A DNA stretch of 64,000 bases from Cryomorphaceae bacterium BACL29 MAG-121220-bin8 (lineage in GTDB: Bacteria; Bacteroidota; Bacteroidia; Flavobacteriales; Flavobacteriaceae). A model generated the notes under the pieces. That model was given only the letters and a program-made list of their open reading frames with translations. It did no database searches and was not told where the DNA came from. The stretch lies in NCBI GenBank assembly GCA_905182765.1, contig CAJJCV010000006.1, positions 40,943 to 104,942 of the forward strand. The letters are read 5' to 3'. Below are positions 8,176 through 17,437 of the stretch, piece by piece; position 1 is the stretch's first letter; each line of letters opens with the position of its first letter. A program made the translations under genes and the position numbers.

Positions 8176-10674
8176 CTAAAAAGGATAATTTAAACCAATG
8201 TTAAATACAGCCTTTTGTAAACTAAAATCAGTAAACCATCTATCTTTGGCCTTGAGAATAGGATTATAAGTTTTTAGCCCCATGTCTAGTCTCAAAATAA
8301 AATATCCAAGGTTATATCTTAATCCCACTCCACTTCCAATAGCTATTTCATCAAAATCTTTAAAACTATTAAATGTTCTTTTAGAATTATCAGTGTCATC
8401 AAATACATTCCATATATTTCCAAAATCTCCAAATACAGCACCATTTAATTTCCCTAAAATTTTAAATCTATATTCGATATTCAGAGCTATTTTCATATTA
8501 GCTTCGTTAAATTCACTTAGAGCTTCACTACTTCCAGGTCCAAGTCTGTAAACTTCCCATGCCCTATTATCATTTGATCCCCCTGCAAAAAAGGATTTTG
8601 AAAAAGGAATATTATTTGAGTTTCCAAAAGGGATAGCTATTCCAAAAAATGATCTGAAAGCTATTTTTGAGTTTAATCCAACTGACCAATGTTTAATGTA
8701 ACCTAACTCAGTTTTTATAAATTGTGAGTAGGCTAGTCCTAATAATTTGTTTTTACCAAATTCATCTTTAGAAACATTTAAAAGATTACTAGCAATATTT
8801 GCAATATTTCCTGAGAGTTCTACTTTTAATTTAAATTCCGAAAACTTATTCTCAAAGATATTTATTTTTGACTTATTTGAATAAGAAAAACTAGAACCTA
8901 TGATTAGATTATTAGATGTTAATCTTTTTTTTCTATCATTTGTATAATTAATTTTGTTAAAATCATCTTTTGATACCGAAAATTTTTCAAAAACAACATC
9001 ATTGATAAATGAATTAATTCCATCAGGAATAATTAAGTTGTTATTTACATCAAAATAATTTGACGGAGTATTATAGATTTTGGCAATGTCGTTAATAGAG
9101 TTAAATGAATTTGAGTATATGTTAAAGTAATTAATAATGTTTTTATTATTTACAAATTCAATATTTATTAAACTGAAATTGTTTCTTCTAGATTTTTCGT
9201 CTGTCCATTCATAATTTAAGTCAAATTTAAAATTTTGTCTATCTAGCCCAATATTTGTTTGATTTGATGTTCCAATATTTAAATATGTAATTGGTTTATT
9301 TTCTGTCTTAATAATTTTTTTCAAGTTAATTGTTGGAAAAAGTCTTGGGAATTTTAGCCTTAAGTCAAATCCGTATTCTGAAATAGTAGTATTTGCTGAC
9401 TTTCCTATAGTTCCTCTAGTAGTAAATTCTAATTTCTCTCCCGATTTAAAAATATTTCTATTGATTAATGACGTTTCAAAAGCTATTCCAATATTCTCAA
9501 TATTAGAGTGTTTCAGGTCTAAACCAAATCTAAACGAATATTTTTTTTTAGGCACTAAAAATATATTAGCCTCCAATTGTTTATCCGTTTCGTTTATATA
9601 ACTGTAATTAATTGATGGGTATTGAAAATTATCAAAATTATTTAACTGATTTATTGTTTTGGTTCTTTTAAAATCACTATAAAAATCATTTTCCTTAACC
9701 AAAATCAAATCAGATAATATCTTAGGGTTATAATCTAAAGTAGAGTTAGAGAAAAAATTAATAGAATCGTATTTAAATAATTTCTTAGTTTCATTGATTA
9801 TCTCTTCATTTTCTACGAATAAATTAATTTTGTTTACAGTATGTTTTTTGTAATATTTGTTTAAACCTTTTTCTTTAATAATAATTTCAACTGGAATATT
9901 GAATTTTAAATTTGTTGTATCAAGATTTATTTTAAAAGAAATAGAATTTATTTGAAAATCGTAAATTCCGAAATTTTTAAATAAATTATCAATTCTGTTT
10001 CTTTCTAATTCAAACTTCTTAGTATTAAAAATTGTATTCGATTTTAATATTGATTTTTCAATGTTTAAATTAAATATAGATTCTAAAACTTTAGATTCAA
10101 TATTTGTAGAGATACTGTCTAATATGTATTGATTACCAGTCTTTACATTATATATAACTTTACCTAATTTTTTATTATTTTGATCAATAATTACTTTTGA
10201 AGATATTTTAGAATTAAAATATCCATTATTTTTATAGTATGATTTTAAATTTTCAATTGAAATTTTTGTTTTTACAGAATCAATAATTTCTAATTTTTCT
10301 CCATTCTTTTTTTTCCAATTGTTTAAGTCCTTATAGTATTTGTTTAATTGTGAAACTTGCTTTTTAGAAAGTACTGAATTAAGTCTCTTTTCTCTGTTGA
10401 CTCTCTTGTTGATCCAATTATTAAATATTGAATCACTATTTTTTTTTGATGATTGATATAGTTTGCCTGCTAAAGGAAATCCAATTAAGTAAGTGTTTTT
10501 ATTTTGAGCTAGAAGGGGAGACAATGAGTCAGTAGAAATCTGTAAACCATTTACAAAAATCTCATTTGATCTAAGTATTAAATTACCTCGATTTAGATCT
10601 TTTGTTATACTACAGCTAAAAATTGTAAGACTGGTAGTTACAAATAATGTTATTTTTGTTATAAATTTTTTCAC
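8176..10674 (-). CDS. tamL: TamL-like outer-membrane assembly lipoprotein (Omp85/BamA superfamily)
   Basis: In Bacteroidota, TamL is the lipidated Omp85 partner of TamB, used in outer-membrane assembly. I choose the GTG at 10674. It puts a perfect lipoprotein signal at the N-terminus (VKKFITKITLF...TIFSC, Cys21 lipidated). A TAnnTTTG promoter box at 10690-10697 would also lie inside the coding region if the track's ATG at 10719 were used. The mature part has POTRA-like repeats (about residues 30-330). A C-terminal 16-strand barrel follows, with the Omp85 loop motif FFAGGSNDNRAWEVYRLGPG and a terminal phenylalanine (LNYPF). The protein is 832 residues from this start. It is divergent from the SpoU-family methyltransferase, with 34 bases between starts. 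Confidence 0.88.
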   Translation of the reverse strand: MKKFITKITLFVTTSLTIFSCSITKDLNRGNLILRSNEIFVNGLQISTDSLSPLLAQNKNTYLIGFPLAGKLYQSSKKNSDSIFNNWINKRVNREKRLNSVLSKKQVSQLNKYYKDLNNWKKKNGEKLEIIDSVKTKISIENLKSYYKNNGYFNSKISSKVIIDQNNKKLGKVIYNVKTGNQYILDSISTNIESKVLESIFNLNIEKSILKSNTIFNTKKFELERNRIDNLFKNFGIYDFQINSISFKINLDTTNLKFNIPVEIIIKEKGLNKYYKKHTVNKINLFVENEEIINETKKLFKYDSINFFSNSTLDYNPKILSDLILVKENDFYSDFKRTKTINQLNNFDNFQYPSINYSYINETDKQLEANIFLVPKKKYSFRFGLDLKHSNIENIGIAFETSLINRNIFKSGEKLEFTTRGTIGKSANTTISEYGFDLRLKFPRLFPTINLKKIIKTENKPITYLNIGTSNQTNIGLDRQNFKFDLNYEWTDEKSRRNNFSLINIEFVNNKNIINYFNIYSNSFNSINDIAKIYNTPSNYFDVNNNLIIPDGINSFINDVVFEKFSVSKDDFNKINYTNDRKKRLTSNNLIIGSSFSYSNKSKINIFENKFSEFKLKVELSGNIANIASNLLNVSKDEFGKNKLLGLAYSQFIKTELGYIKHWSVGLNSKIAFRSFFGIAIPFGNSNNIPFSKSFFAGGSNDNRAWEVYRLGPGSSEALSEFNEANMKIALNIEYRFKILGKLNGAVFGDFGNIWNVFDDTDNSKRTFNSFKDFDEIAIGSGVGLRYNLGYFILRLDMGLKTYNPILKAKDRWFTDFSLQKAVFNIGLNYPF

Positions 10675-10689
10675 ATTACAATTATAATT

Positions 10690-10697
10690 CAAAAATA
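10690..10697 (-). promoter_or_regulatory. -7 promoter box for tamL, deciding its start codon
   Basis: TATTTTTG on the minus strand matches TAnnTTTG. Transcription would start near 10683, downstream of the ATG at 10719 but upstream of the GTG at 10674. The box therefore supports the shorter gene. Confidence 0.55.
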
Positions 10698-10708
10698 CAT
10701 CATTATTA

Positions 10709-11452
10709 ATGCTTAGCAAAAACGAAATAAAACTGATTAAAAGTTTGAAAAATAAAAAACAACGTCATTTGAATAAAATGTTTGTAGTTGAAGGAAAAAA
10801 ATCAGTTTCTGAATTTATTAATTCATCATTTGATTTACATAAATTGTTTTCAATCAATATTAATGATTTTAATATGATTGATGTAAATCAAATATCAAAA
10901 TCTGAATTAGGAAAAATTAGTTTTTTAACTAATCCAGATGATCATTTAGCAATTTTTAAAATGCCAGACGAAAAGCCTTTAAATGAAAATTATTTATTAG
11001 TAGGTTTAGAATCAATAAACGACCCTGGTAATCTAGGAACTATTATAAGAACATGTGAGTGGTTTGGAATTAAAGATATAGTATGTTCTTTAGATTCAGT
11101 AGATTGTTATAACCCTAAGGTTGTTCAATCCGCTATGGGTTCTTTGTCTAGAATTAATATCACATACTTAGATCTGACAAAGTTTTTAAAATCAAAATCG
11201 CTAAAAAAATTCGGAACTTTTATTGATGGAGAATCAGTTTTTGAAAATAAAATTAGTGTAGATAAAGGAATTGTAGTTTTTGGAAACGAGGCAAATGGTA
11301 TTTCTGATGATCTTAGGGTTTTGTTTGATATTAAGTTAACAATTCCAAGATTCAATAATGAAAGTTATCCTGAAAGTCTAAACCTTTCAAATTCAGTAGG
11401 TATTGTTTTATCAGAGTTTTCAAGGAAGTTTAATGAAAAGAGAAGTTTATAA
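10709..11452 (+). CDS. SpoU/TrmH-family RNA 2'-O-methyltransferase
   Basis: A SAM-dependent methyltransferase of the SPOUT class, expected to methylate a ribose 2'-OH in rRNA or tRNA. The N-terminal 100 residues form the substrate-binding domain seen in RlmB/TsnR-like proteins (KSLKNKKQRHLNKMFVVEGKKSV). The C-terminal domain has motif 1 NDPGNLGTIIRTCEWFG, VVFGNEANGIS (motif 2) and NLSNSVGIVLSE (motif 3), which form the knotted SAM site. The 247-residue length is normal. The exact target nucleotide cannot be told. The 3' end overlaps the convergent porT-like gene by 23 bases. Confidence 0.92.
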   Translation: MLSKNEIKLIKSLKNKKQRHLNKMFVVEGKKSVSEFINSSFDLHKLFSININDFNMIDVNQISKSELGKISFLTNPDDHLAIFKMPDEKPLNENYLLVGLESINDPGNLGTIIRTCEWFGIKDIVCSLDSVDCYNPKVVQSAMGSLSRINITYLDLTKFLKSKSLKKFGTFIDGESVFENKISVDKGIVVFGNEANGISDDLRVLFDIKLTIPRFNNESYPESLNLSNSVGIVLSEFSRKFNEKRSL

Positions 11453-12116
11453 AAATTGCTCTAGCAGACATTTTATCAATGTTGCCTGTGTAAATACTAG
11501 TTGACGTATTATCTGGAATTAGTTCATTCTTTAAAGAAAAAACTCCTCTGATTGATGGAGAAAATTTAAAATATTGTAAGTAAAAGTCAATTCCAAATCC
11601 CAGTTCGTAATAAAATGTATTTGTTTTGACTCTAAAAACATTGGATGTATTGTCTTGTGGATTATTTTGATTACTGGATAAATTAAATGAAGTTGATAAA
11701 CCACCCAAAACATAGGGTCTAATATTATTATATCTTTTTGCGCTATATTTTAATAATAATGGTAATTGAATGTAAGTAGATTTAATTTCCCTTTCTTCAT
11801 CATTAGGATACAAGACATTAAGCTTATTTGTCTTTAGCCCTGGTTCAAATCTTAAATTAAGATTTTTTCTTAATTTCAAATCTCCAATTAATCCAACACT
11901 AAAACCAAATGAATTTTCAATGTTAATTCTTTCGTTAGAGTTTGGATTGTTTAAGTAATCAAGTTTATAGTTGTAGTTGTTTAATCCTATGTAGTATCCG
12001 AAATGGATTTTTTTTTGATCAAAATTTTGTAGGTTACTAATTTTTGTATTATTTCTTTGTGAATAAATACTTGTTGACAAGAAAAAAAGGGATAAAAAAA
12101 GTGAAAATCTTTTCAT
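11430..12116 (-). CDS. porT: PorT-like outer-membrane beta-barrel protein (probable T9SS/gliding component)
   Basis: The protein has 228 residues. Residues 1-20 (MKRFSLFLSLFFLSTSIYSQ) are a signal peptide. The mature start NFDQKKIHFGYYIGLNNYNYKL closely resembles flavobacterial PorT/SprT, which typically begins NFD.K..HFG. An eight-stranded OmpA/OMP_b-brl-type barrel follows, with alternating strands and a final aromatic-His end (INFSFH). PorT is needed for type IX secretion and gliding in the phylum. The other T9SS genes in this window support the call, but a generic PorT-family porin is the alternative. The coding-strand box TACATTTG at 12124-12131 would give a very short leader. Confidence 0.72.
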   Translation of the reverse strand: MKRFSLFLSLFFLSTSIYSQRNNTKISNLQNFDQKKIHFGYYIGLNNYNYKLDYLNNPNSNERINIENSFGFSVGLIGDLKLRKNLNLRFEPGLKTNKLNVLYPNDEEREIKSTYIQLPLLLKYSAKRYNNIRPYVLGGLSTSFNLSSNQNNPQDNTSNVFRVKTNTFYYELGFGIDFYLQYFKFSPSIRGVFSLKNELIPDNTSTSIYTGNIDKMSARAIFINFSFH

Positions 12117-12196
12117 TTACAATCAAATGTAGTAAAGAAAATTATGTTTAAGAATGATAATAACCAAATAAATATACTTCATTTTTTAAAATCAAG

Positions 12197-12204
12197 TATA
12201 TTTG
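12197..12204 (+). promoter_or_regulatory. -7 promoter box for trkA-trkH
   Basis: TATATTTG, an exact TAnnTTTG match, lies 23 bases before the trkA ATG. It gives a leader of about 15-18 bases. Confidence 0.6.
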
Positions 12205-12227
12205 TGTTGTAATACCAAGTTGTATTT

Positions 12228-13577
12228 ATGAAAATCATAATTGCCGGAGCAGGCGAAGTTGGATATCATTTAGCAAAGTTGCTCTCATTTGAATCTCAAG
12301 ATATTACCTTAATTGATAATAATGAGTCAAGTATTAATATTGCTGAAAACAAACTTGATATTAAAACTATTGAAGGAGATTCTACTTCTATTTCAGTTCT
12401 AAAAAAAGCTGATGTTGAAAATTCTGATTTAGTTGTTTCACTCACAAGTTCGGAATCTACCAATTTTACTACTTGTTTTTTATCAAAACAACTAGGTGCA
12501 AAACGTACTATTGCAAGAATTTCTAATGTTGAGTTTCTGGAAAATTCAAATTCTATAGATTTTAATTCTATTGGAATTGATGTTTTGATATCTCCTGAAA
12601 ATTTAGCAAATGAAGAGATTAAACATTTAATTAACGAATCAGCTTTTTCCACTAGTCATGATTTTGAAGAGGGGATATTAAAAATGATGGGTATTAAATT
12701 ATCAAAAAACGCCCCTTTTATTGGTAAAACAGTTATGGAGGCTGCTTCTGTTTTTCCAGGTATTCACTTTATGCCTATTGCCCTTAAAAGAGAAGATAGT
12801 GAAACAACCATAATTCCAAGAGGAAATACTATTTTTTGTGAATCAGATCAAGTCTATTTTATAACTAATAAAAAAGGATTAAATGAATTGTATAATTTAA
12901 TTGGCACTGTAAAGCAAAAAATTAATAATGTTATGATCCTTGGAGCAGGAAGAGTTGGATCAAAATTGGCAAAAGATTTAAGTGAAAAAGGGCTAAATGT
13001 TAAGTTGATCGAAAAAAATAAAGATAAAGCAAGTCAATTAGCTGAAGATCTTAATAATGTTATGGTTTTAAATGTTGATGGAAGAAATATTGATTTTTTA
13101 GTTGAAGAAAATCTAGATAATATGGATGCTTTTATTGCTACTACAGGAAATTCTGAAACAAATATTATGTCTTGTTTAATGGCTAAGTCTAAGAACATAA
13201 AAAAAACTATAGCTCTTGTTGAAAATATGGATTATTTCAACCTTTCGCAGTCAATAGGAATTGATACATTAATTAATAAAAAACTTTTAGCAGCTAATGA
13301 TATTTTTAAATATGTAAGAAAGGGTGAAATTGTTGAATTAGCAAAACTAAGCGATATGGATGCTGAAATTGTTGAGTTTATTGTTAATGAAAATTCTAAA
13401 GTATTAAACAAAAAAATTGTTGATTTAAATTTTCCTTTGGACGCAATAATTGGTGGTGTCATAAGAGGAGGAAATGGATTAATTGTACTTGGTGATTTTG
13501 AAATTAAAATTGGTGATAGAGTTTTAGTTTGTTCAACTCCCGAGGGATTAAAGACGGTGGAAAGTTTATTTTTATAA
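12228..13577 (+). CDS. trkA: Trk potassium uptake system NAD-binding subunit TrkA
   Basis: TrkA is the cytoplasmic ring that gates the TrkH K+ channel in response to nucleotides. The 449 residues are two tandem RCK units. The first starts IIIAGAGEVGYHLAKLL with the acidic NAD-ribose residue in ITLIDNN, and carries a TrkA-C domain around 140-220. The second starts MILGAGRVGSKLAKDL near 235, with KLIEKNKD and a final TrkA-C domain. Both GxGxxG motifs are intact. trkH follows after 6 bases, so the pair is an operon under the TATATTTG box at 12197. Confidence 0.95.
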   Translation: MKIIIAGAGEVGYHLAKLLSFESQDITLIDNNESSINIAENKLDIKTIEGDSTSISVLKKADVENSDLVVSLTSSESTNFTTCFLSKQLGAKRTIARISNVEFLENSNSIDFNSIGIDVLISPENLANEEIKHLINESAFSTSHDFEEGILKMMGIKLSKNAPFIGKTVMEAASVFPGIHFMPIALKREDSETTIIPRGNTIFCESDQVYFITNKKGLNELYNLIGTVKQKINNVMILGAGRVGSKLAKDLSEKGLNVKLIEKNKDKASQLAEDLNNVMVLNVDGRNIDFLVEENLDNMDAFIATTGNSETNIMSCLMAKSKNIKKTIALVENMDYFNLSQSIGIDTLINKKLLAANDIFKYVRKGEIVELAKLSDMDAEIVEFIVNENSKVLNKKIVDLNFPLDAIIGGVIRGGNGLIVLGDFEIKIGDRVLVCSTPEGLKTVESLFL

Positions 13578-13583
13578 CTATTT

Positions 13584-15086
13584 ATGTTTAAACTTAATAG
13601 AAAATTAATCTTATATATCATAGGTCTTTTGTTGTTGTTCAACGGATTAGCTATGCTTTCTTCTTCTTTTGTTAGTTTTATTACAAATGACGGTGTTTTG
13701 AAAGAAGTTACAGCCTCAGCTATTATTACAATTATAATAGGTTGGCTACTAATGAAATTGACAAAAAGTAATATTAGACAAATTAATAAACGTGACGGTT
13801 ATCTAATTGTTACAATTGGCTGGCTCACTATGGTTTTCTCAGGAATGCTTCCTTATTATTTAACAGATTCTATTACTTATTTTCCCAACCTTCTTTTTGA
13901 AACCATGTCCGGTTACACTACAACAGGTTCGACTATACTAAATGATATTGAAGCATTGCCAAAAAGTATCATTTTTTGGAGAAGCATGACTCATTGGCTT
14001 GGCGGTATGGGTATTATTGTATTAGCAATAGCTATTTTACCTTTACTAGGCATTGGTGGTATGCAACTTTTTTCTGCCGAAGCTCCAGGCACTGGAATTG
14101 GTGGTGATAAAATACACCCCAGAATTAGTGATACCGCTAAAAGACTTTGGATAATTTATGTTGGATTAACAATCCTAGAGACTGTATTGTTAAAACTTGC
14201 TGGTATGAGTTTTTTTGATGCAATTAACAGTTCGATGAGTAATATTGCTTCCGGTGGTTTTTCATCTAAAAATGAAAGTATTGGGTATTGGAATGATACT
14301 CCTCTTATTCAGTATATTATTATTTTATTTATGTTCTTAGCAGGAACTAATTTTATCCTTATATATTTTGGACTTACTGGAAAACTCAAGAAAATTATTC
14401 AAGACACTGAATTTAAATGGTATTTTTCTTTTATTGTAGTGTTTACTATAATTGTTACTTCTGTATTGTTTTTTTCAGTTGATTTAAATGAAACTGATGT
14501 CTTTCATCCTCAGGTTTTAGGAAAGTTTGAAAGCAGTTTTAGACATTCACTTTTTCAGGTTGTAGCTTTAGTGACTACGACTGGCTTTGTCACTGGAGAT
14601 TTTATTTCTTGGACTCCTTTTTTAACTATGTTATTTTTTGGTATTATGTTCATGGGAGGTTCATCTGGCTCAACATCTGGTGGAGTAAAAGTATTGAGAC
14701 ATTTGATTTTAATAAAAAATGGTATGTTAGAGTTCAAAAGGTCTTTACATCCAAATGCTATTTTTCATCTAAGACATAATAATTCTGTGGTAGAAAAACC
14801 AATTATTATTCATGTTTTAGCTTTCTTTATTTTATATCTAATATTATTTATTATTGGTGCTGGAGTTTTGAGTTTAGTAGGTCTTGACTTTGAATCTGCT
14901 ATAGGAGCAGCAGCATCATCAATTGGAAATGTAGGTCCTGCTTTGGGAACTCTTGGTCCCTTAAGTAATTTTGAAAGTTTGCCTGTAATTGGAAAATATT
15001 GGTGCTCTTTTTTAATGTTAATTGGTAGGCTGGAATTATTTACGGTATTAATATTATTTACGCCCTATTTTTGGAGAGATCACTAA
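13584..15086 (+). CDS. trkH: Trk/Ktr-type potassium channel subunit TrkH
   Basis: TrkH is the inner-membrane K+ translocating subunit paired with TrkA. The 500-residue protein has four membrane-pore-membrane repeats. Selectivity-filter segments are visible as SGYTTTGSTIL, SNIASGGFSS, VTTTGFVTGDF and SIGNVGPALG, each with the filter glycine. Two extra N-terminal helices place it in the TrkH rather than the KtrB class. The C-terminus (LFTPYFWRDH) overlaps the stop of the convergent aminotransferase gene by four bases. Confidence 0.95.
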   Translation: MFKLNRKLILYIIGLLLLFNGLAMLSSSFVSFITNDGVLKEVTASAIITIIIGWLLMKLTKSNIRQINKRDGYLIVTIGWLTMVFSGMLPYYLTDSITYFPNLLFETMSGYTTTGSTILNDIEALPKSIIFWRSMTHWLGGMGIIVLAIAILPLLGIGGMQLFSAEAPGTGIGGDKIHPRISDTAKRLWIIYVGLTILETVLLKLAGMSFFDAINSSMSNIASGGFSSKNESIGYWNDTPLIQYIIILFMFLAGTNFILIYFGLTGKLKKIIQDTEFKWYFSFIVVFTIIVTSVLFFSVDLNETDVFHPQVLGKFESSFRHSLFQVVALVTTTGFVTGDFISWTPFLTMLFFGIMFMGGSSGSTSGGVKVLRHLILIKNGMLEFKRSLHPNAIFHLRHNNSVVEKPIIIHVLAFFILYLILFIIGAGVLSLVGLDFESAIGAAASSIGNVGPALGTLGPLSNFESLPVIGKYWCSFLMLIGRLELFTVLILFTPYFWRDH

Positions 15087-16273
15087 TCTTCAACTGCATT
15101 TTTAATTCGTTGAATAGCATTTTTGATATTTTCAGTTGAAGCAGCATAAGATATCCTGATATTATTTGGAGAACCAAAAGCTTCTCCGGTAACAGTTGCA
15201 ACATGTGCTTTTTCGAGTAAATAAATAGCAAAATCAGAGGCATTATTTATTTTTTTCTTCTTCAGAGTTTTACCAAAAAATGATGATATATCAGGAAAAA
15301 CATAAAAAGCCCCTTTCGGCTCATTTAATTTAAATCCTTTTATATCTTTTAAAAGGTTAATTATCAATTCTTTTCTTGATTTAAATTCATCTATCATGTA
15401 TTTGATTTCACTAACAGGTGCTTCAAGAGCAGCTATACAAGCACGTTGAGCAATACAGTTTGTTCCACTAGTGATTTGTCCTTGCATTTTTGTGCATGCT
15501 TTAGCTATCCAGTTTGGTGCACCAATATAACCAACTCTCCATCCAGTCATGGCAAATGCTTTTGCTAGCCCATTAACAGTGATTGTTCTGTCATACATGG
15601 ACGGAATTTTTGCAAAACTAAAATGTGGAATACCATAATTTATGTGCTCATAAATTTCATCAGATAGTATAAATATGTCTGGGTATTTTTCTAAAACCTT
15701 AGCCAATGCTTTGTATTCTTCTTCTGAATATACAGAACCACTTGGATTGTTAGGAGAGTTTATAATTACGAGTTTAGTTTTACTAGTGATTGAATTTTGT
15801 AATTGAACTGGAGTAATTTTAAAATCACTAGAAATATCAGATCTAATTTCAATCGGATTTCCTTCAGCTAGAGTAACAATTGCAGAATAACTTACCCAAT
15901 ATGGCGCTACAAGTAAAACATCATCACCTGGATTCACTAATACTTGAACAGTATTGGCAATAGATTGTTTAGCCCCTGTAGAAACAACAATTTGGTCAGG
16001 TTTGTACTCTAAATTATTATCTCTTTTAAATTTTTTACAAATAGATTTTTTCAAATCAACATATCCATCTACAGGAGTATATGAATTATAATTATCTTCT
16101 ATTGCTTTAATAGCAGCGTTTTTGATAAAATCAGGCGTATTAAAGTCTGGTTCTCCTAGGCTTAAGCCAATTATGTCTATACCATTTTCCTTTAATTCTC
16201 TTGCTTTTGCAGCCATTGCGAGTGTTGCAGAAATAGGTAAATTATTAATTCTTTTAGAAAGTTTATTTATCAT
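15083..16273 (-). CDS. Class I/II pyridoxal-phosphate aminotransferase (aspartate aminotransferase-like)
   Basis: A fold-type I aminotransferase of 396 residues, most like bacterial class Ib aspartate/prephenate aminotransferases (LSLGEPDFNTPDFI near the N-terminus). Substrate-contact and PLP motifs include NSPNNPSGSVYS, DEIYEHINYG and the Schiff-base lysine segment NGLAKAFAMTGWRVGYIG. The C-terminal arginine of the carboxylate clamp is in NNIRISYAAS. It is encoded 5 bases after the desaturase gene on the same strand, so the two are probably co-transcribed. No functional link between them is obvious. The exact amino acid substrate is not certain. Confidence 0.9.
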   Translation of the reverse strand: MINKLSKRINNLPISATLAMAAKARELKENGIDIIGLSLGEPDFNTPDFIKNAAIKAIEDNYNSYTPVDGYVDLKKSICKKFKRDNNLEYKPDQIVVSTGAKQSIANTVQVLVNPGDDVLLVAPYWVSYSAIVTLAEGNPIEIRSDISSDFKITPVQLQNSITSKTKLVIINSPNNPSGSVYSEEEYKALAKVLEKYPDIFILSDEIYEHINYGIPHFSFAKIPSMYDRTITVNGLAKAFAMTGWRVGYIGAPNWIAKACTKMQGQITSGTNCIAQRACIAALEAPVSEIKYMIDEFKSRKELIINLLKDIKGFKLNEPKGAFYVFPDISSFFGKTLKKKKINNASDFAIYLLEKAHVATVTGEAFGSPNNIRISYAASTENIKNAIQRIKNAVED

Positions 16274-16278
16274 TTAAA

Positions 16279-17382
16279 TTAAGCATTTTGAGGTTTTACA
16301 CCCATGGTTTTAAGAAATTTAAAGTGAGCTTTTATTGCATCAAAAAATGTGTTAAACTCGTTGTAAGGAAGGTTGAAATCGCTAGAAGTTTTTTTAACAA
16401 TTTTAGCAATTTTATCATAATGTACATGAGAAATATTTGGAAAAATATGATGCTCTACTTGATAATTTAAACCACCTGTAAACCAATTCACTAATTTACT
16501 TTTTGCAGCAAAATTAACAGTAGTTTTTAGTTGGTGAATTGCCCAGCTATTTTTTATATTTCCATTTGAATCAGGCAATGGCATATCAGCCTCATCCATA
16601 ATATGAGCTAATTGAAAAACTAAACTTAATATTAGTCCTGCAGTATAATGCATTACGAGAAATGATAATAAAACCTTCCACCAAATTACATTAAAAATTA
16701 AAATTGGAATAAAAATCCAGAACAAAAAATAAAGTATTTTAGATACTATCAGTTTCGTCCAATTTACAAATGGGTTCGGGAATTTACCATGTGATAATTT
16801 TTTTTTCATATATCTTTTCATTTGAAGAAAATCTGTGGTAATTGCCCAATTTATTGTCAATAATCCATAAAGTAAAACAGAATAATAGTGTTGGAATTTA
16901 TGAAACCATCTCCATTCTGAGTGCCTTGAAAATCTTATAATTCTTCCTGCTTCTAAATCTTCATCATGACCGTGAATATTAGTGTATGTATGATGTAAAA
17001 CATTATGTTGAACTTGCCAGTTATACCTGTTTCCAGCTAATAAATATATACTACCTCCCATTAGTCTATTTATCCATTTTTTATTAGAAAATGAACCATG
17101 ATTTCCATCATGCATTACATTCATTCCAATACCAGCTAAGCCTATGCCCATAACAATTGAAAGTAATATCTGAAGCCAGCTTGGAATTGTTAAAACGGAA
17201 ATCAAAACGTAAGGAGTTATAAGTAAACTAAACATAACAATTGTTTTTATCCAAAGTTTCCAATTACCGTTTTTTGTAATTTTTTTTTCTTTAAAATAAT
17301 TATTAACTCTTTTATTTAAAGTTTTAAAAAATTCTTTAGAATCACTTCTTGAGAATTTAATTGCATTTACATTATTAATCAT
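16279..17382 (-). CDS. Membrane fatty acid (acyl-CoA/lipid) desaturase with front-end type histidine boxes
   Basis: An integral-membrane di-iron desaturase of 367 residues. The three histidine boxes are HDGNH (91-95), HNVLHH (126-131) and QVEHH near residue 313. Gln in place of the first His of the third box is typical of front-end desaturases (delta-5/delta-6 type). No cytochrome b5 domain is present, so electrons must come from a separate carrier. Hydrophobic hairpins occur at about 45-90 and 205-255. It introduces a double bond into membrane acyl chains, probably for cold adaptation. The position specificity cannot be read. It leads a two-gene unit with the aminotransferase and is divergent from rsmG. 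Confidence 0.88.
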   Translation of the reverse strand: MINNVNAIKFSRSDSKEFFKTLNKRVNNYFKEKKITKNGNWKLWIKTIVMFSLLITPYVLISVLTIPSWLQILLSIVMGIGLAGIGMNVMHDGNHGSFSNKKWINRLMGGSIYLLAGNRYNWQVQHNVLHHTYTNIHGHDEDLEAGRIIRFSRHSEWRWFHKFQHYYSVLLYGLLTINWAITTDFLQMKRYMKKKLSHGKFPNPFVNWTKLIVSKILYFLFWIFIPILIFNVIWWKVLLSFLVMHYTAGLILSLVFQLAHIMDEADMPLPDSNGNIKNSWAIHQLKTTVNFAAKSKLVNWFTGGLNYQVEHHIFPNISHVHYDKIAKIVKKTSSDFNLPYNEFNTFFDAIKAHFKFLKTMGVKPQNA

Positions 17383-17389
17383 AAATATT

Positions 17390-17397
17390 TATGTTTG
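17390..17397 (+). promoter_or_regulatory. -7 promoter box for rsmG
   Basis: TATGTTTG, a TAnnTTTG match, lies 40 bases before the rsmG start in the desaturase-rsmG intergenic region. On the other strand the overlapping region gives TATCTTTA (17401-17408), a weaker candidate for the desaturase gene. Confidence 0.5.
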
Positions 17398-17437
17398 TAA
17401 TAAAGATATATTTTTTGATAAAAATATTGATGTAATT

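Noticed and set aside
12296-12652. 118-residue minus-strand ORF inside trkA (and others like it)
   Set aside because: Ser/Ile/Phe-rich translations antisense to conserved genes are common in AT-rich sequence. None has motifs.
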